This document shows, in pieces, positions 1-5,098 of a DNA stretch of 5,668 bases. The position numbers were made by a program, and so were the translations under genes. Within the stretch, counting starts at the first letter, position 1; each line of letters opens with the position of its first letter. This DNA comes from CAIWXH01 sp964555675 (GTDB lineage Bacteria > Chloroflexota > Chloroflexia > Chloroflexales > Chloroflexaceae): contig CAZKTU010000339.1 of NCBI GenBank assembly GCA_964555675.1, forward strand, positions 1 through 5,668, in the 5' to 3' direction. A model generated the notes under the pieces. The model saw nothing but the letters and a program-made list of their open reading frames with translations. It was not told where the DNA came from and did not search any database.

Positions 1-14
1 GCAGCGACGAAGAG

Positions 15-29
15 CGTAACTCGGTTACG
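15..29 (-). terminator. Weak hairpin downstream of the YbaY-LPXTG gene
   Basis: CGTAAC (15-20), loop TCG and GTTACG (24-29) form a perfect 6-base-pair hairpin. On the minus strand it begins nine bases after the TAA stop of the YbaY-domain gene. What follows it on that strand is CTCTTCGTC, pyrimidine-rich but without a real T-run, so termination is possible but weak. It could equally be a chance palindrome, or belong to whatever lies left of the window edge. Confidence 0.25.
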
Positions 30-38
30 AACCTTGTC

Positions 39-590
39 TTAGCGGCTCAGGCGCCGGGCGGCCAGGCCGCCGAGCAGGGCCGCGGCGGCGAGCAGGAGCA
101 GCGCCTGGGCGCCGGCGTCGCCCTCGCCCGTGGCGGGCAGCGTGGTCGGCGTGGTCGGCGCGGTCGTGCCGCTGCCCGAGCCGCCCACCTGCGAGACCAG
201 GATCTCGATGTCGCTGGTCGGGTTGCCCCTGGTGATCACCTGGTAGCTCTGGGTGCTGGTGAAGAGTAGCTGGTCGCCGTCGCGGATCTCGGCGCGCACG
301 GCGTAGGTCAGATTGTCCTGGATCTGGGCGGGGTCATAGCTCAGGGAGTAGGCGTAGGGCGGGCCCTGGCCGGCCGTATCGATCACCTGCTCGGCGATGA
401 GCACGGCGGGGGCGTCGGCGCGCGAGACGTCCTGGAGCTGTACGGTCAGCTTCGCAGTGGGCGGCAGGGCGATGCGCTCGCGGTAGACGACCGTGCCAGT
501 GACGGCCGCCTGGCTCTGAGCGGCGGCGAGCGAGGGCGCAGCCAGTAGGGCGGCGGCAAGCAGAGCCACGACGAGGCGGAGAGGCAGCAT
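39..590 (-). CDS. Secreted YbaY-domain protein with C-terminal LPXTG sorting signal
   Basis: This 183-residue exported protein appears to be built for attachment to the cell surface. Residues 1-24 are a signal peptide (basic R5, an Ala/Leu core, an AAA cleavage region before Q25) with no lipobox cysteine. Residues about 29-135 match the YbaY / YscW-type beta-sandwich domain (PF09619): VTGTVVYRERIALPP near the start, then DVSRADAP, an 'LSYDPAQI' strand, 'TYAVRAEIRDG' and 'YQVITRG'. A Gly/Ser/Thr-rich linker (136-150) leads to LPATG (151-155), a hydrophobic segment (161-176) and the basic tail ARRLSR, the classic three-part sortase substrate. YbaY relatives are usually lipoproteins, so the anchor type is the odd part; the family's molecular role is poorly known. 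The ATG was chosen because GGAGGA (595-600 on the minus strand) lies a few bases upstream and because the signal peptide begins exactly there. The reading frame stays open far upstream, but that extension is antisense to other genes and is not coding. Divergent from the response regulator gene. Confidence 0.88.
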   Translation of the reverse strand: MLPLRLVVALLAAALLAAPSLAAAQSQAAVTGTVVYRERIALPPTAKLTVQLQDVSRADAPAVLIAEQVIDTAGQGPPYAYSLSYDPAQIQDNLTYAVRAEIRDGDQLLFTSTQSYQVITRGNPTSDIEILVSQVGGSGSGTTAPTTPTTLPATGEGDAGAQALLLLAAAALLGGLAARRLSR

Positions 591-863
591 TGGTTCCTCC
601 GATTGGTCATTGCCGCCAGCCCAGGGTGGGCCGGCGCGGGCAAGCATACTGTACACCACCGCGAGGCCATGCTCATCCCACAAAGGCCAGCAAGATCCTC
701 GCCTCATGGCCAGGTTTGCGACGCCTTCAGACTGTCGCGCCCGGATGGTGTCGTTCTTGCTAAAAGGATGGGGGTAAACCACGGCCGAGGCCGTCGTTCC
801 CCATTTGCCTGCCAATGGCGCGCCGCAAACGAAGGCCCCGCGCCGCGAGAGACCCCTTTCCCC
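591..863. other. Divergent intergenic region between YbaY-LPXTG and the response regulator
   Basis: This gap holds the 5' control regions of two divergent genes. I see no gene in it: the plus-strand frame of the regulator stays open up to 603, but the residues before its ATG do not resemble any receiver extension. The minus-strand Shine-Dalgarno (595-600) is clear. I could not find a convincing -35/-10 pair on either strand; a TATGCT-like -10 on the minus strand near 645-650 has no acceptable -35. The only clear symmetric element is ACGGCC-GA-GGCCGT (781-794), a 14-base inverted repeat about 70 bases before the regulator ATG. It could be an operator or chance in GC-rich DNA. Confidence 0.5.
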
Positions 864-1238
864 ATGGCCAACCCCGGCGATAGAGCGCTGCCCGTACTCA
901 TCGTGGACGACGATCCCTTCATCAGGGACTTTCTGAGCGATGTGCTCGAGGACGCCGGCTATACGGTGCTCACCGCCGCCGACGGTCGCGCGGCCCTCGC
1001 GCTGCTGCGGCAGCAGCCGGTGGCCCTGGTGGTGACCGACCTGATGATGCCTTATGTCAATGGACTCGACCTGTTCCGGCAGCTGCGGGCCGAGCCGGCG
1101 ACGGCCGAGCTGCCGGTGATCGTGATGAGCGCCGCTTATGCGGGCGCACAGGGTGCGCCGTTTACCACCTTTCTCCCCAAGCCGTTCGAGATCGAAACGC
1201 TGCTCGAGGTGATCGCACGCTTCTACACCAGAGGTTAG
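864..1238 (+). CDS. Single-domain response regulator (CheY/Spo0F-like receiver)
   Basis: This is a 124-residue cytoplasmic phospho-acceptor protein made only of a receiver (REC) domain (about residues 9-121), with no output domain. The full active site is visible: acidic pocket D15/D16 in LIVDDDP, phospho-acceptor D59 in VVTDLMMP, switch serine S89 in VIVMSA and invariant lysine K106 in LPKPF. It should therefore accept phosphate from a histidine kinase, which is not encoded in the window. The ATG at 864 was chosen because the domain begins eight residues later, the normal distance, while upstream in-frame codons add non-homologous sequence. Its Shine-Dalgarno is poor (AGAGA about a dozen bases upstream). 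The KaiC-like double ATPase starts 112 bases downstream on the same strand, so the two are probably transcribed and used together; the hairpin between them may modulate read-through. With no output domain, it presumably acts by protein contact or as a phosphorelay intermediate. Confidence 0.93.
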   Translation: MANPGDRALPVLIVDDDPFIRDFLSDVLEDAGYTVLTAADGRAALALLRQQPVALVVTDLMMPYVNGLDLFRQLRAEPATAELPVIVMSAAYAGAQGAPFTTFLPKPFEIETLLEVIARFYTRG

Positions 1239-1273
1239 TACTCCGTCCAACCTTGTGTGACGGGTTGAGAATT

Positions 1274-1305
1274 GGTTTTTCGGGGAGGCCGGGCCTCCCC
1301 AAACC
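1274..1305. repeat. Strong GC-rich palindrome between regulator and ATPase genes
   Basis: GGGGAGGC (1282-1289), loop CGG and GCCTCCCC (1293-1300) form an 8-base-pair hairpin. GGTTT (1274-1278) can pair with AAACC (1301-1305) to extend it across a three-base bulge. Neither strand has a T-run after the stem, so this is not a classic intrinsic terminator. It sits 35 bases after the regulator stop and about 45 bases before the ATPase start. It may be a REP-type dispersed palindrome, an mRNA stabiliser or processing site, or a partial attenuator that sets different levels for the two genes. Confidence 0.55.
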
Positions 1306-1350
1306 CCTCCTGAAGCCGTCAGAGGCCCCGCGCAGCGCGTGAGAGGAATC

Positions 1351-2787
1351 GTGAAACCACTCCAGATTGTCCCGACCGAGATCCCCGGCCTGGATGCGAT
1401 CCTTGGCGGCGGGCTGAGCACGGGCGCGCTCACCCTGATAATCGGCGCGCCGGGCGCCGGCAAGACGGTGCTCTCGTCGCAGATTGTGTTCGCAGCGGCG
1501 CGGCGGGGCCTCAGAGCCCTGGTGCTGACCTCGTTCTCGGAGAGCAGCCTCAAGTACCTGAGCCACATGCGGGCCTTCAACTTCTTCGACGAAGCTCTGG
1601 TGGGGGACACGATCACGGTGCTGGCCCTGCCCTCGCTGCTCTCGCCCGCCGAGCTCGACCCCGTGGGCACCCTGGCGCGGGTGATCCGCGAGTCGCAGGC
1701 GCAGATGGTGCTGCTCGACGGCATCCAGGGCATCGGCGAGCTGCTGCCCCCCGGGATCACGCCGCGCACCCTGCTGGCGGCCCTGGGGGTGCAGACGATC
1801 TTCCAGCAAGCGACCATGCTGATCACGCTGGCCGGCGAGGCCCGTCTGGGGACCTGGGACGAAGAGGCGACCACAGCCGACACGGTGATCGGCCTGGAGT
1901 ACAGGCGGGTGAGCCACAGGCATCAGCGGCGGCTCGAGGTAGTGAAGCAGCGCGGGCGGGCGCACCTGGACGGCGGGCACAGCTACAGCATCAGCGCGGC
2001 TGGGCTGCAGGTCTACCCGCGGGTGGAGGTCTTCCCGACGCCGGCCCAGCCGCTGCGGGTCGTGGGGCGCACGCCCTTCGGCATCCCCGACCTCGACCGG
2101 CGCATCGGCGGCGGCCCCCTGAGGGGCACGAGCACCATCCTGGCGGGGGCCACCGGCACGGGCAAGAGCATCCTCGGCCTGCACTGGGCCCTGGCCGGGG
2201 CGAAGGCGGGCGAGGCGGCCCTGATCGTCTCGCTGAGCGACGACCGCGACATGATGGCCGACATGGCGGCCACCTTCGCGCTGCCCCTGGGGGCGACGAT
2301 CGACACGGGGCTGCTGCGTATGCTGCGCTTCTCGCCGGTCGAGCCCTCGCCCGACGCCATGGCGGCCGATCTGCTCGCGGTGATCCACCAGAGCGGCATC
2401 CAGCGCCTGGTCTTCGACGACCTGGCGGTGCTGCTGCGCTCGCTCGACGAGCGCGGGCACACCTACCTGGCGGCCCTGCGCGAGTTGCTGCGGGGCATGG
2501 GCGTGAGCGCGCTCTTCCTGCTCGAGACGAACCCGCTGATTGGCTTCCAGCTCAACCTGGCCCACGCGCCGGCCAGTGTGCTGGGCGAAAATATTATCGC
2601 GCTGCAGCACAACGAGCACGAGGGACAGCTGCGGCGCTACGTGGGCGCGCTGCGCATGCGCCTGACCGTGTTCGAGCCGAGCGCAGGCGAGCTCTTGATC
2701 GCACCGCCCGATCTGCACATCGTGCCGGCGGAGAGCGACGAGGATGGCACAGAGCTTGCTACAGATGAGGCAGACCCAAGGCGCTGA
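1351..2787 (+). CDS. KaiC-like protein with two tandem RecA-type ATPase domains
   Basis: This 478-residue cytoplasmic ATPase has two KaiC/RadA-type domains (PF06745 architecture). Domain 1 (about 1-225) has Walker A GAPGAGKT (32-39), Walker B ending at D123, and a 'VVKQRG' K199/R201 motif that matches the intersubunit residues of the KaiC CI domain. Domain 2 (about 240-455) has Walker A GATGTGKS (266-273), Walker B D356/D357 and 'RMR' (435-437) at the equivalent place. The pair of catalytic glutamates of true KaiC is replaced by S63-E64 in domain 1 and S296-D297 in domain 2. At the KaiC autophosphorylation sites, S409 aligns with S431 but T432 aligns with valine. It is therefore a KaiC relative and not a clock KaiC; no kaiA or kaiB is present. 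The GTG at 1351 was chosen because GAGAGGA lies just before it, whereas the GTG at 1339 has no Shine-Dalgarno. It is preceded by a receiver-only regulator, which suggests a shared signalling role, and followed by a strong terminator. The acidic tail (460-476) is probably disordered. Confidence 0.9.
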   Translation: MKPLQIVPTEIPGLDAILGGGLSTGALTLIIGAPGAGKTVLSSQIVFAAARRGLRALVLTSFSESSLKYLSHMRAFNFFDEALVGDTITVLALPSLLSPAELDPVGTLARVIRESQAQMVLLDGIQGIGELLPPGITPRTLLAALGVQTIFQQATMLITLAGEARLGTWDEEATTADTVIGLEYRRVSHRHQRRLEVVKQRGRAHLDGGHSYSISAAGLQVYPRVEVFPTPAQPLRVVGRTPFGIPDLDRRIGGGPLRGTSTILAGATGTGKSILGLHWALAGAKAGEAALIVSLSDDRDMMADMAATFALPLGATIDTGLLRMLRFSPVEPSPDAMAADLLAVIHQSGIQRLVFDDLAVLLRSLDERGHTYLAALRELLRGMGVSALFLLETNPLIGFQLNLAHAPASVLGENIIALQHNEHEGQLRRYVGALRMRLTVFEPSAGELLIAPPDLHIVPAESDEDGTELATDEADPRR

Positions 2788-2861
2788 TTGCGACGGTCAG
2801 CGCCCGGCGCGTACCAAGGCCGAGTGTCCCGCACGTCGCCCCCATACCCCCCTACTGCCCC

Positions 2862-2892
2862 ACGGCCGTCGTGATGACGGCCGTTCTTCTTT
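2862..2892 (+). terminator. Intrinsic terminator of the KaiC-like gene
   Basis: ACGGCCGTC (2862-2870), loop GTGAT and GACGGCCGT (2876-2884) form a perfect 9-base-pair stem, followed directly by TCTTCTTT (2885-2892). This is a classic rho-independent terminator on the plus strand, 74 bases after the ATPase stop codon. It lies in the convergent gap with the minus-strand DUF1801 gene. In that direction the hairpin is followed by GGGGCAG, so it should not terminate the opposing transcript efficiently. Confidence 0.85.
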
Positions 2893-2904
2893 GCCCCGTG
2901 AGCG

Positions 2905-3339
2905 TCAGGAGGCGGGGTCGGCGGGGGCGTTGGCCTGCCGGACCTCGACGACCGAGCGCTCGATCAGCTCGCGCAGGGCGGCTCGGTCGACATCGTCGAG
3001 CCGCTTGAGGTAGAGGCAGGCCTTGCCGAGCTTGTGTTTGCCCAGGCGGGCGAGCAGCTCGGTGTGCTGCTCGAAGCCGTAGGACAGATAGATGGTCAGG
3101 TTCTGCTTGCGCGGCGAGAAGCCGGTGAGCGGCGCGTCGCCCTCGCGCCCGCTGGCGTAGCGATAGTGGTAGCTGTCGAAGCCGACGATGCTCGGGCCCC
3201 ACATGCGCGGCTCGGCGCCGGTGACCTCGCGCATCAGGGCCACGATGGACAGGCTGTCTTGCCGCTGACGCTCGTCGGGGAGACTCTCGAGGAACTGGTC
3301 GACACTCGTGTCCGTCGGCCGGGTCTTCGCATCGCTCAC
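2905..3339 (-). CDS. DUF1801 domain protein (YdhG-like family)
   Basis: This is a 144-residue soluble protein of the DUF1801 family (PF08818). The family signature is nearly continuous from about 12 to 130: 'VDQFLESLPDERQRQDS', 'MWGPSIVGFDSYHYRYASG' (47-63), 'GFSPRKQNLTIYL' (73-85), 'LLARLGKHKLGKACLYLKRL' (95-114) and a C-terminal helix. The Bacillus member YdhG has been described as frataxin-like, but the biochemical role of this subtype is not established and I infer none. It starts with GTG, supported by GAGAGGAG six bases upstream. It has its own promoter and an excellent LexA-box candidate in the 73-base gap before it, so it may be damage-inducible, although read-through from the upstream GNAT gene is also possible. 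Length and motifs are complete, with no sign of decay. It converges on the KaiC-like gene. Confidence 0.9.
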   Translation of the reverse strand: MSDAKTRPTDTSVDQFLESLPDERQRQDSLSIVALMREVTGAEPRMWGPSIVGFDSYHYRYASGREGDAPLTGFSPRKQNLTIYLSYGFEQHTELLARLGKHKLGKACLYLKRLDDVDRAALRELIERSVVEVRQANAPADPAS

Positions 3340-3359
3340 CGCGCGCTCCTCTCACTAAA

Positions 3360-3373
3360 CGAACGTATGTTCC
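3360..3373. promoter_or_regulatory. LexA (DinR-type) operator candidate before the DUF1801 gene
   Basis: CGAACGTATGTTCC fits the Bacillus LexA/DinR consensus CGAACRNRYGTTYC at every position, with the GAAC-N4-GTTC core intact. On the minus strand it begins one base after the TATAAT box (3375-3380), so bound repressor would cover the expected transcription start, the typical SOS arrangement. The start codon lies 20 bases further on. I saw no second GAAC-N4-GTTC site in the window. That this organism's LexA uses this motif is inference. Confidence 0.65.
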
Positions 3374-3374
3374 T

Positions 3375-3380
3375 ATTATA
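3375..3380 (-). promoter_or_regulatory. -10 box of the DUF1801 gene promoter
   Basis: On the minus strand this is a perfect TATAAT in an AT-rich island inside otherwise GC-rich DNA. It would place the transcription start around 3368, about 30 bases before the GTG start codon. No good -35 is present at 16-18 bases (CTGGCG or TGGCGG), so the promoter may be moderate, or rely on its perfect -10. The LexA-box candidate directly follows it. Confidence 0.6.
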
Positions 3381-3412
3381 CCCCGAATTGACACCTCCGC
3401 CAGAGGCACCCT

Positions 3413-3889
3413 TTATTCGACCACTACGAAACCGAGGCTGTCGTAGAGGCGCTGAGCGGGGGTATTGCCGTCGGTGACGAAGAGGGCGAGCCGCCGCTGC
3501 CCTCGCGACCAGAGGGCGGCCATGCTGCGCTCGAGGACGAAGCGGCCGAGGCCGCGACCCTTGAGGGCGGGGGCGACCATGACGAAGGCGACCAGGGGCA
3601 TGTCGGTCCAGGCGGTGATCAGGCTGGCGGCGGCGAGCTCGGGGCCGTCCTCGACCAGGAACGAGCAGCCCTCGAGGTAGGTCCCGTAGCCGCCCCCGAG
3701 GGTGCGCTCGATCTCGGCCACGGCTTCGGCATAGTCCTCGCCGCCGTCGTCGATGGTGCCGGCGTACGAGTCGAGCATCAGGCGAGCGAGGGCCTCGCGG
3801 TCGGCGTAGCGCGGGTGCCGCGCGGGCCAGGTGTTGTCGGGCCCCCGCTCGGCCAGGGGCGCGACCATCTTGAAGCGCTTCGGTTGCAT
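3413..3889 (-). CDS. GNAT-family N-acetyltransferase
   Basis: This 158-residue enzyme is predicted to transfer the acetyl group of acetyl-CoA to an amine on an unknown substrate. The GNAT fold is complete: an N-terminal helix region with 'REALARLMLDSYAGTID' (31-47), a beta strand with 'CSFLVEDGPELAAASLITAW' (75-94), the core strand 'PLVAFVMVAPALKGRGLGRFVLE' with the pyrophosphate-binding loop K110-G111-R112-G113-L114-G115, and motif B 'GNTPAQRLYDSLGF' (141-154), whose Y149 is the usual general-acid position. The ATG at 3887-3889 is the first one that leaves a normal-sized GNAT. The open frame runs on to 5065, but that upstream part overlaps the DUF5519 and hydrolase genes and is not coding. 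The gene starts 14 bases after the DUF5519 stop, so the two are almost certainly co-transcribed. The only Shine-Dalgarno is a weak TAGG five bases upstream; translational coupling may help. Confidence 0.9.
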   Translation of the reverse strand: MQPKRFKMVAPLAERGPDNTWPARHPRYADREALARLMLDSYAGTIDDGGEDYAEAVAEIERTLGGGYGTYLEGCSFLVEDGPELAAASLITAWTDMPLVAFVMVAPALKGRGLGRFVLERSMAALWSRGQRRLALFVTDGNTPAQRLYDSLGFVVVE

Positions 3890-3903
3890 GGGCCTATTGT
3901 AGC

Positions 3904-4254
3904 CTACGCGGCGTCTTCCTCGCCGACCGGGGCGTGCTGGCCGCGGGCGCTGAGGCGTTCGTAGTTGAGGCGGAAGAGCTCGACGACGGCCGGCACGTCG
4001 GCGGCGCCCCTGATGTAGAAGGTGACCCAGCCGGTGTCGGGCAGCATATGGTGGAGCGAAGCCTTGCCCGCGGCCACCAGCTCTTTGCGCACGCGCACGG
4101 GGAAGGGCAGGTCGGCCTGGCGGCCCCCGTGGAGGTGGCCGATCTCGTGGCCGTTGAGCTGAAACTCGACCCCGCCGAAGCGGTGGGGCTGGGCCGAGAC
4201 CCCCGGCCAGCCCTGGACCTCGGCGCTGATCGCCGATGCGATGCTGTTGTCCAT
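3904..4254 (-). CDS. DUF5519 / 'luciferase' domain family protein
   Basis: This 116-residue protein consists of one DUF5519 domain (PF17648, named 'Luciferase' in databases). Visible family features are 'EVQGWPGVSAQPHRFGGVEFQLNGHEIGHLHG' (12-43), 'ADLPFPVRVRKELVAAGKA' (47-65), 'HHMLPDTGWVTFYIRG' (68-83) and 'VVELFRLNYERL' (90-101). Despite the database name there is no reason to expect light emission; the function is unknown. The ATG at 4252-4254 is preferred because GAGGAG lies five bases before it; the frame also has an ATG nine codons upstream, with no ribosome binding site. It is first in a likely operon with the GNAT gene and is driven by the strong promoter at 4323-4351. A palindrome over the predicted transcription start suggests repression by a dedicated regulator not encoded here. 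Confidence 0.88.
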   Translation of the reverse strand: MDNSIASAISAEVQGWPGVSAQPHRFGGVEFQLNGHEIGHLHGGRQADLPFPVRVRKELVAAGKASLHHMLPDTGWVTFYIRGAADVPAVVELFRLNYERLSARGQHAPVGEEDAA

Positions 4255-4266
4255 AAATGCTCCTCG

Positions 4267-4280
4267 TGGGCGGGCGCCCA
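4267..4280 (-). promoter_or_regulatory. Leader hairpin abutting the DUF5519 gene's ribosome binding site
   Basis: In the minus-strand mRNA leader, TGGGCG and CGCCCA are separated by two bases and can form a 5-base-pair stem with a four-base loop. It ends immediately before the CGAGGAG that serves as Shine-Dalgarno. It may modulate ribosome access, but at this size and GC content it could also be chance. Confidence 0.25.
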
Positions 4281-4295
4281 TACCCAGTTTTATGC

Positions 4296-4319
4296 GAAGC
4301 GGAATATGTATTCCGTTTC
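4296..4319. promoter_or_regulatory. Palindromic operator candidate over the DUF5519-GNAT transcription start
   Basis: The half-sites GAAGCGGAATA (4296-4306) and TATTCCGTTTC (4309-4319) flank a two-base centre (TG). They are complementary at every position but one (4299/4316), and the inner 7-base arms CGGAATA/TATTCCG are perfect. The palindrome starts three bases downstream of the -10 box of the minus-strand promoter and so covers its expected start point, the position of a repressor operator. Size and symmetry would suit a dimeric TetR-, PadR- or MarR-type regulator, but I cannot assign a family. Confidence 0.65.
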
Positions 4320-4322
4320 TTA

Positions 4323-4351
4323 AGTATGCGCCGGGCCGAGGAGGGTGTCAA
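4323..4351 (-). promoter_or_regulatory. Sigma-70-type promoter of the DUF5519-GNAT operon
   Basis: On the minus strand a perfect -35 TTGACA (4346-4351) is followed by exactly 17 bases and the -10 CATACT (4323-4328; four of six match TATAAT). Transcription should start around 4316, giving a leader of roughly 60 bases before the DUF5519 ATG. The best promoter in the window. Confidence 0.75.
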
Positions 4352-4393
4352 GCCCGACTTGAGGAGTAGAGCACCGTAGGCAGCGAGCCGCTG

Positions 4394-4402
4394 TGGTACC
4401 AT
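4394..4402 (+). promoter_or_regulatory. Possible extended -10 promoter of the MBL-fold hydrolase gene
   Basis: TGG-TACCAT has the extended -10 TGn element and four of six matches to TATAAT. No -35 is recognisable at the right distance. A start near 4409 would give a leader of about 36 bases to the ATG at 4445. A weak call, based on position and the TGn motif only. Confidence 0.3.
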
Positions 4403-4444
4403 TGGGCGCACCAGGCTTCCGCATTGAGCGACAGGCAGCCCACG

Positions 4445-5098
4445 ATGACACCTCAGGTCGAGCCGATCGCCGACACGTTCGTCAATATGTACCTGATCCG
4501 CGAGCCCGACGGGCTCACCCTGATCGACGCGGGCACCCCGGGCGGCCTGAAGGCGGTCGAGCGGGCCCTGCGCAAGAAGGGCGAGCGGCTCGCCGACATT
4601 CGCCGCATCCTGATCACCCACGCCGACCCCGACCATATCGGCGGCGCGGCGGCGCTGCAGGCCGCGACGGGAGCGGCACTCTACGCCGGGGGCGTCGAGG
4701 CCGCGGCCATGGCCGAGGGCCGCTCGTCGCGCGAGCCGCGCACCAGCCCGGCCATGGCGCCCATGTTCAACCTGATGAACACCATGATGCCGATCACGCC
4801 CGTTCAGGCGAGCGGCATCCTCAAACCGGGCGACGAGCTGCCCATCCTGGGCGGGCTGCGCGTCGTCGCCACGCCCGGGCACACCCCCGGCCACCTGTCG
4901 TTCTTCGCGCCCGCCTACGGCCTGCTCTTCGCCGGCGACGCCCTGATGGTCCTGGGCGGCCGGCCGCGCTTCCTCGACGGCCCCTTCACCTGGGACTACG
5001 CCCGCGGCCGCGAGTCGCTGCGTCAGCTCGCCGAGCTCGCGCCGAAGATCATCTGCGCGGGGCACGGCCGCGTGCTGCGCAACGTGGCGATTCTCTAG
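4445..5098 (+). CDS. MBL-fold metallo-hydrolase
   Basis: This 217-residue, probably cytoplasmic, hydrolase of the metallo-beta-lactamase superfamily likely binds two metal ions. Ligand motifs appear in order: H59-A-D61-P-D63-H64 (variant HxDxDH where the textbook motif is HxHxDH), H146 in ATPGHTPGH, D165 in LFAGDAL and H207 in CAGHG. The N-terminal strand 'FVNMYLIREPDGLTLIDAGTPGG' (12-34) is the usual opening of the fold. The substrate cannot be told; relatives include thioesterase-like, glyoxalase II-like and lactonase-like enzymes. The ATG at 4445 gives a normal N-terminus; an in-frame TTG at 4424 would add seven residues and cannot be excluded, since neither start has a good Shine-Dalgarno (ACAGG ahead of the ATG). 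It is transcribed divergently from the DUF5519-GNAT operon, so the shared gap could couple their control, and it converges on the DinB gene with a four-base overlap at the stops. Confidence 0.9.
   Translation: MTPQVEPIADTFVNMYLIREPDGLTLIDAGTPGGLKAVERALRKKGERLADIRRILITHADPDHIGGAAALQAATGAALYAGGVEAAAMAEGRSSREPRTSPAMAPMFNLMNTMMPITPVQASGILKPGDELPILGGLRVVATPGHTPGHLSFFAPAYGLLFAGDALMVLGGRPRFLDGPFTWDYARGRESLRQLAELAPKIICAGHGRVLRNVAIL

Noticed and set aside
603..863. Longer N-terminus for the response regulator
   Set aside because: The extra 87 residues do not resemble a domain, and the receiver starts at the normal distance from the ATG at 864.
1339..1341. GTG start four codons upstream for the KaiC-like gene
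   Set aside because: No Shine-Dalgarno precedes it, while GAGAGGA directly precedes the GTG at 1351.
591..1883. Upstream extension of the minus-strand frame of the YbaY gene, giving a 614-residue open frame
   Set aside because: It is antisense to the response regulator and the KaiC-like ATPase. The signal peptide and Shine-Dalgarno at 590-600 fix the true start. The open frame is a by-product of high GC content.
1162..2718. Long minus-strand open frame of 518 residues opposite the KaiC-like gene
   Set aside because: Its composition is rich in R, Q, H and G without any domain, and the plus-strand protein under it has clear Walker motifs. It is a GC shadow.
3388..3416. Plus-strand TTGACA as the -35 of an antisense promoter reading into the GNAT gene
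   Set aside because: At 17-18 bases downstream only CTTTAT or TTTATT is present, a poor -10, and no plus-strand gene follows.
3034..3477. Plus-strand open frame of 147 residues opposite the DUF1801 gene
   Set aside because: It runs antisense to a clear DUF1801 protein and across its promoter; it has no motif.
3893..3903. Minus-strand TACAAT just before the GNAT ATG, suggesting a leaderless internal promoter
   Set aside because: No -35 is found at a suitable distance, and the 14-base gap to the upstream gene makes co-transcription a sufficient explanation.
3890..5065. Upstream extension of the GNAT frame to a 550-residue open frame
   Set aside because: It overlaps the DUF5519 gene and the hydrolase gene in other frames and has no domain homology. 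The GNAT fold begins after 3889.
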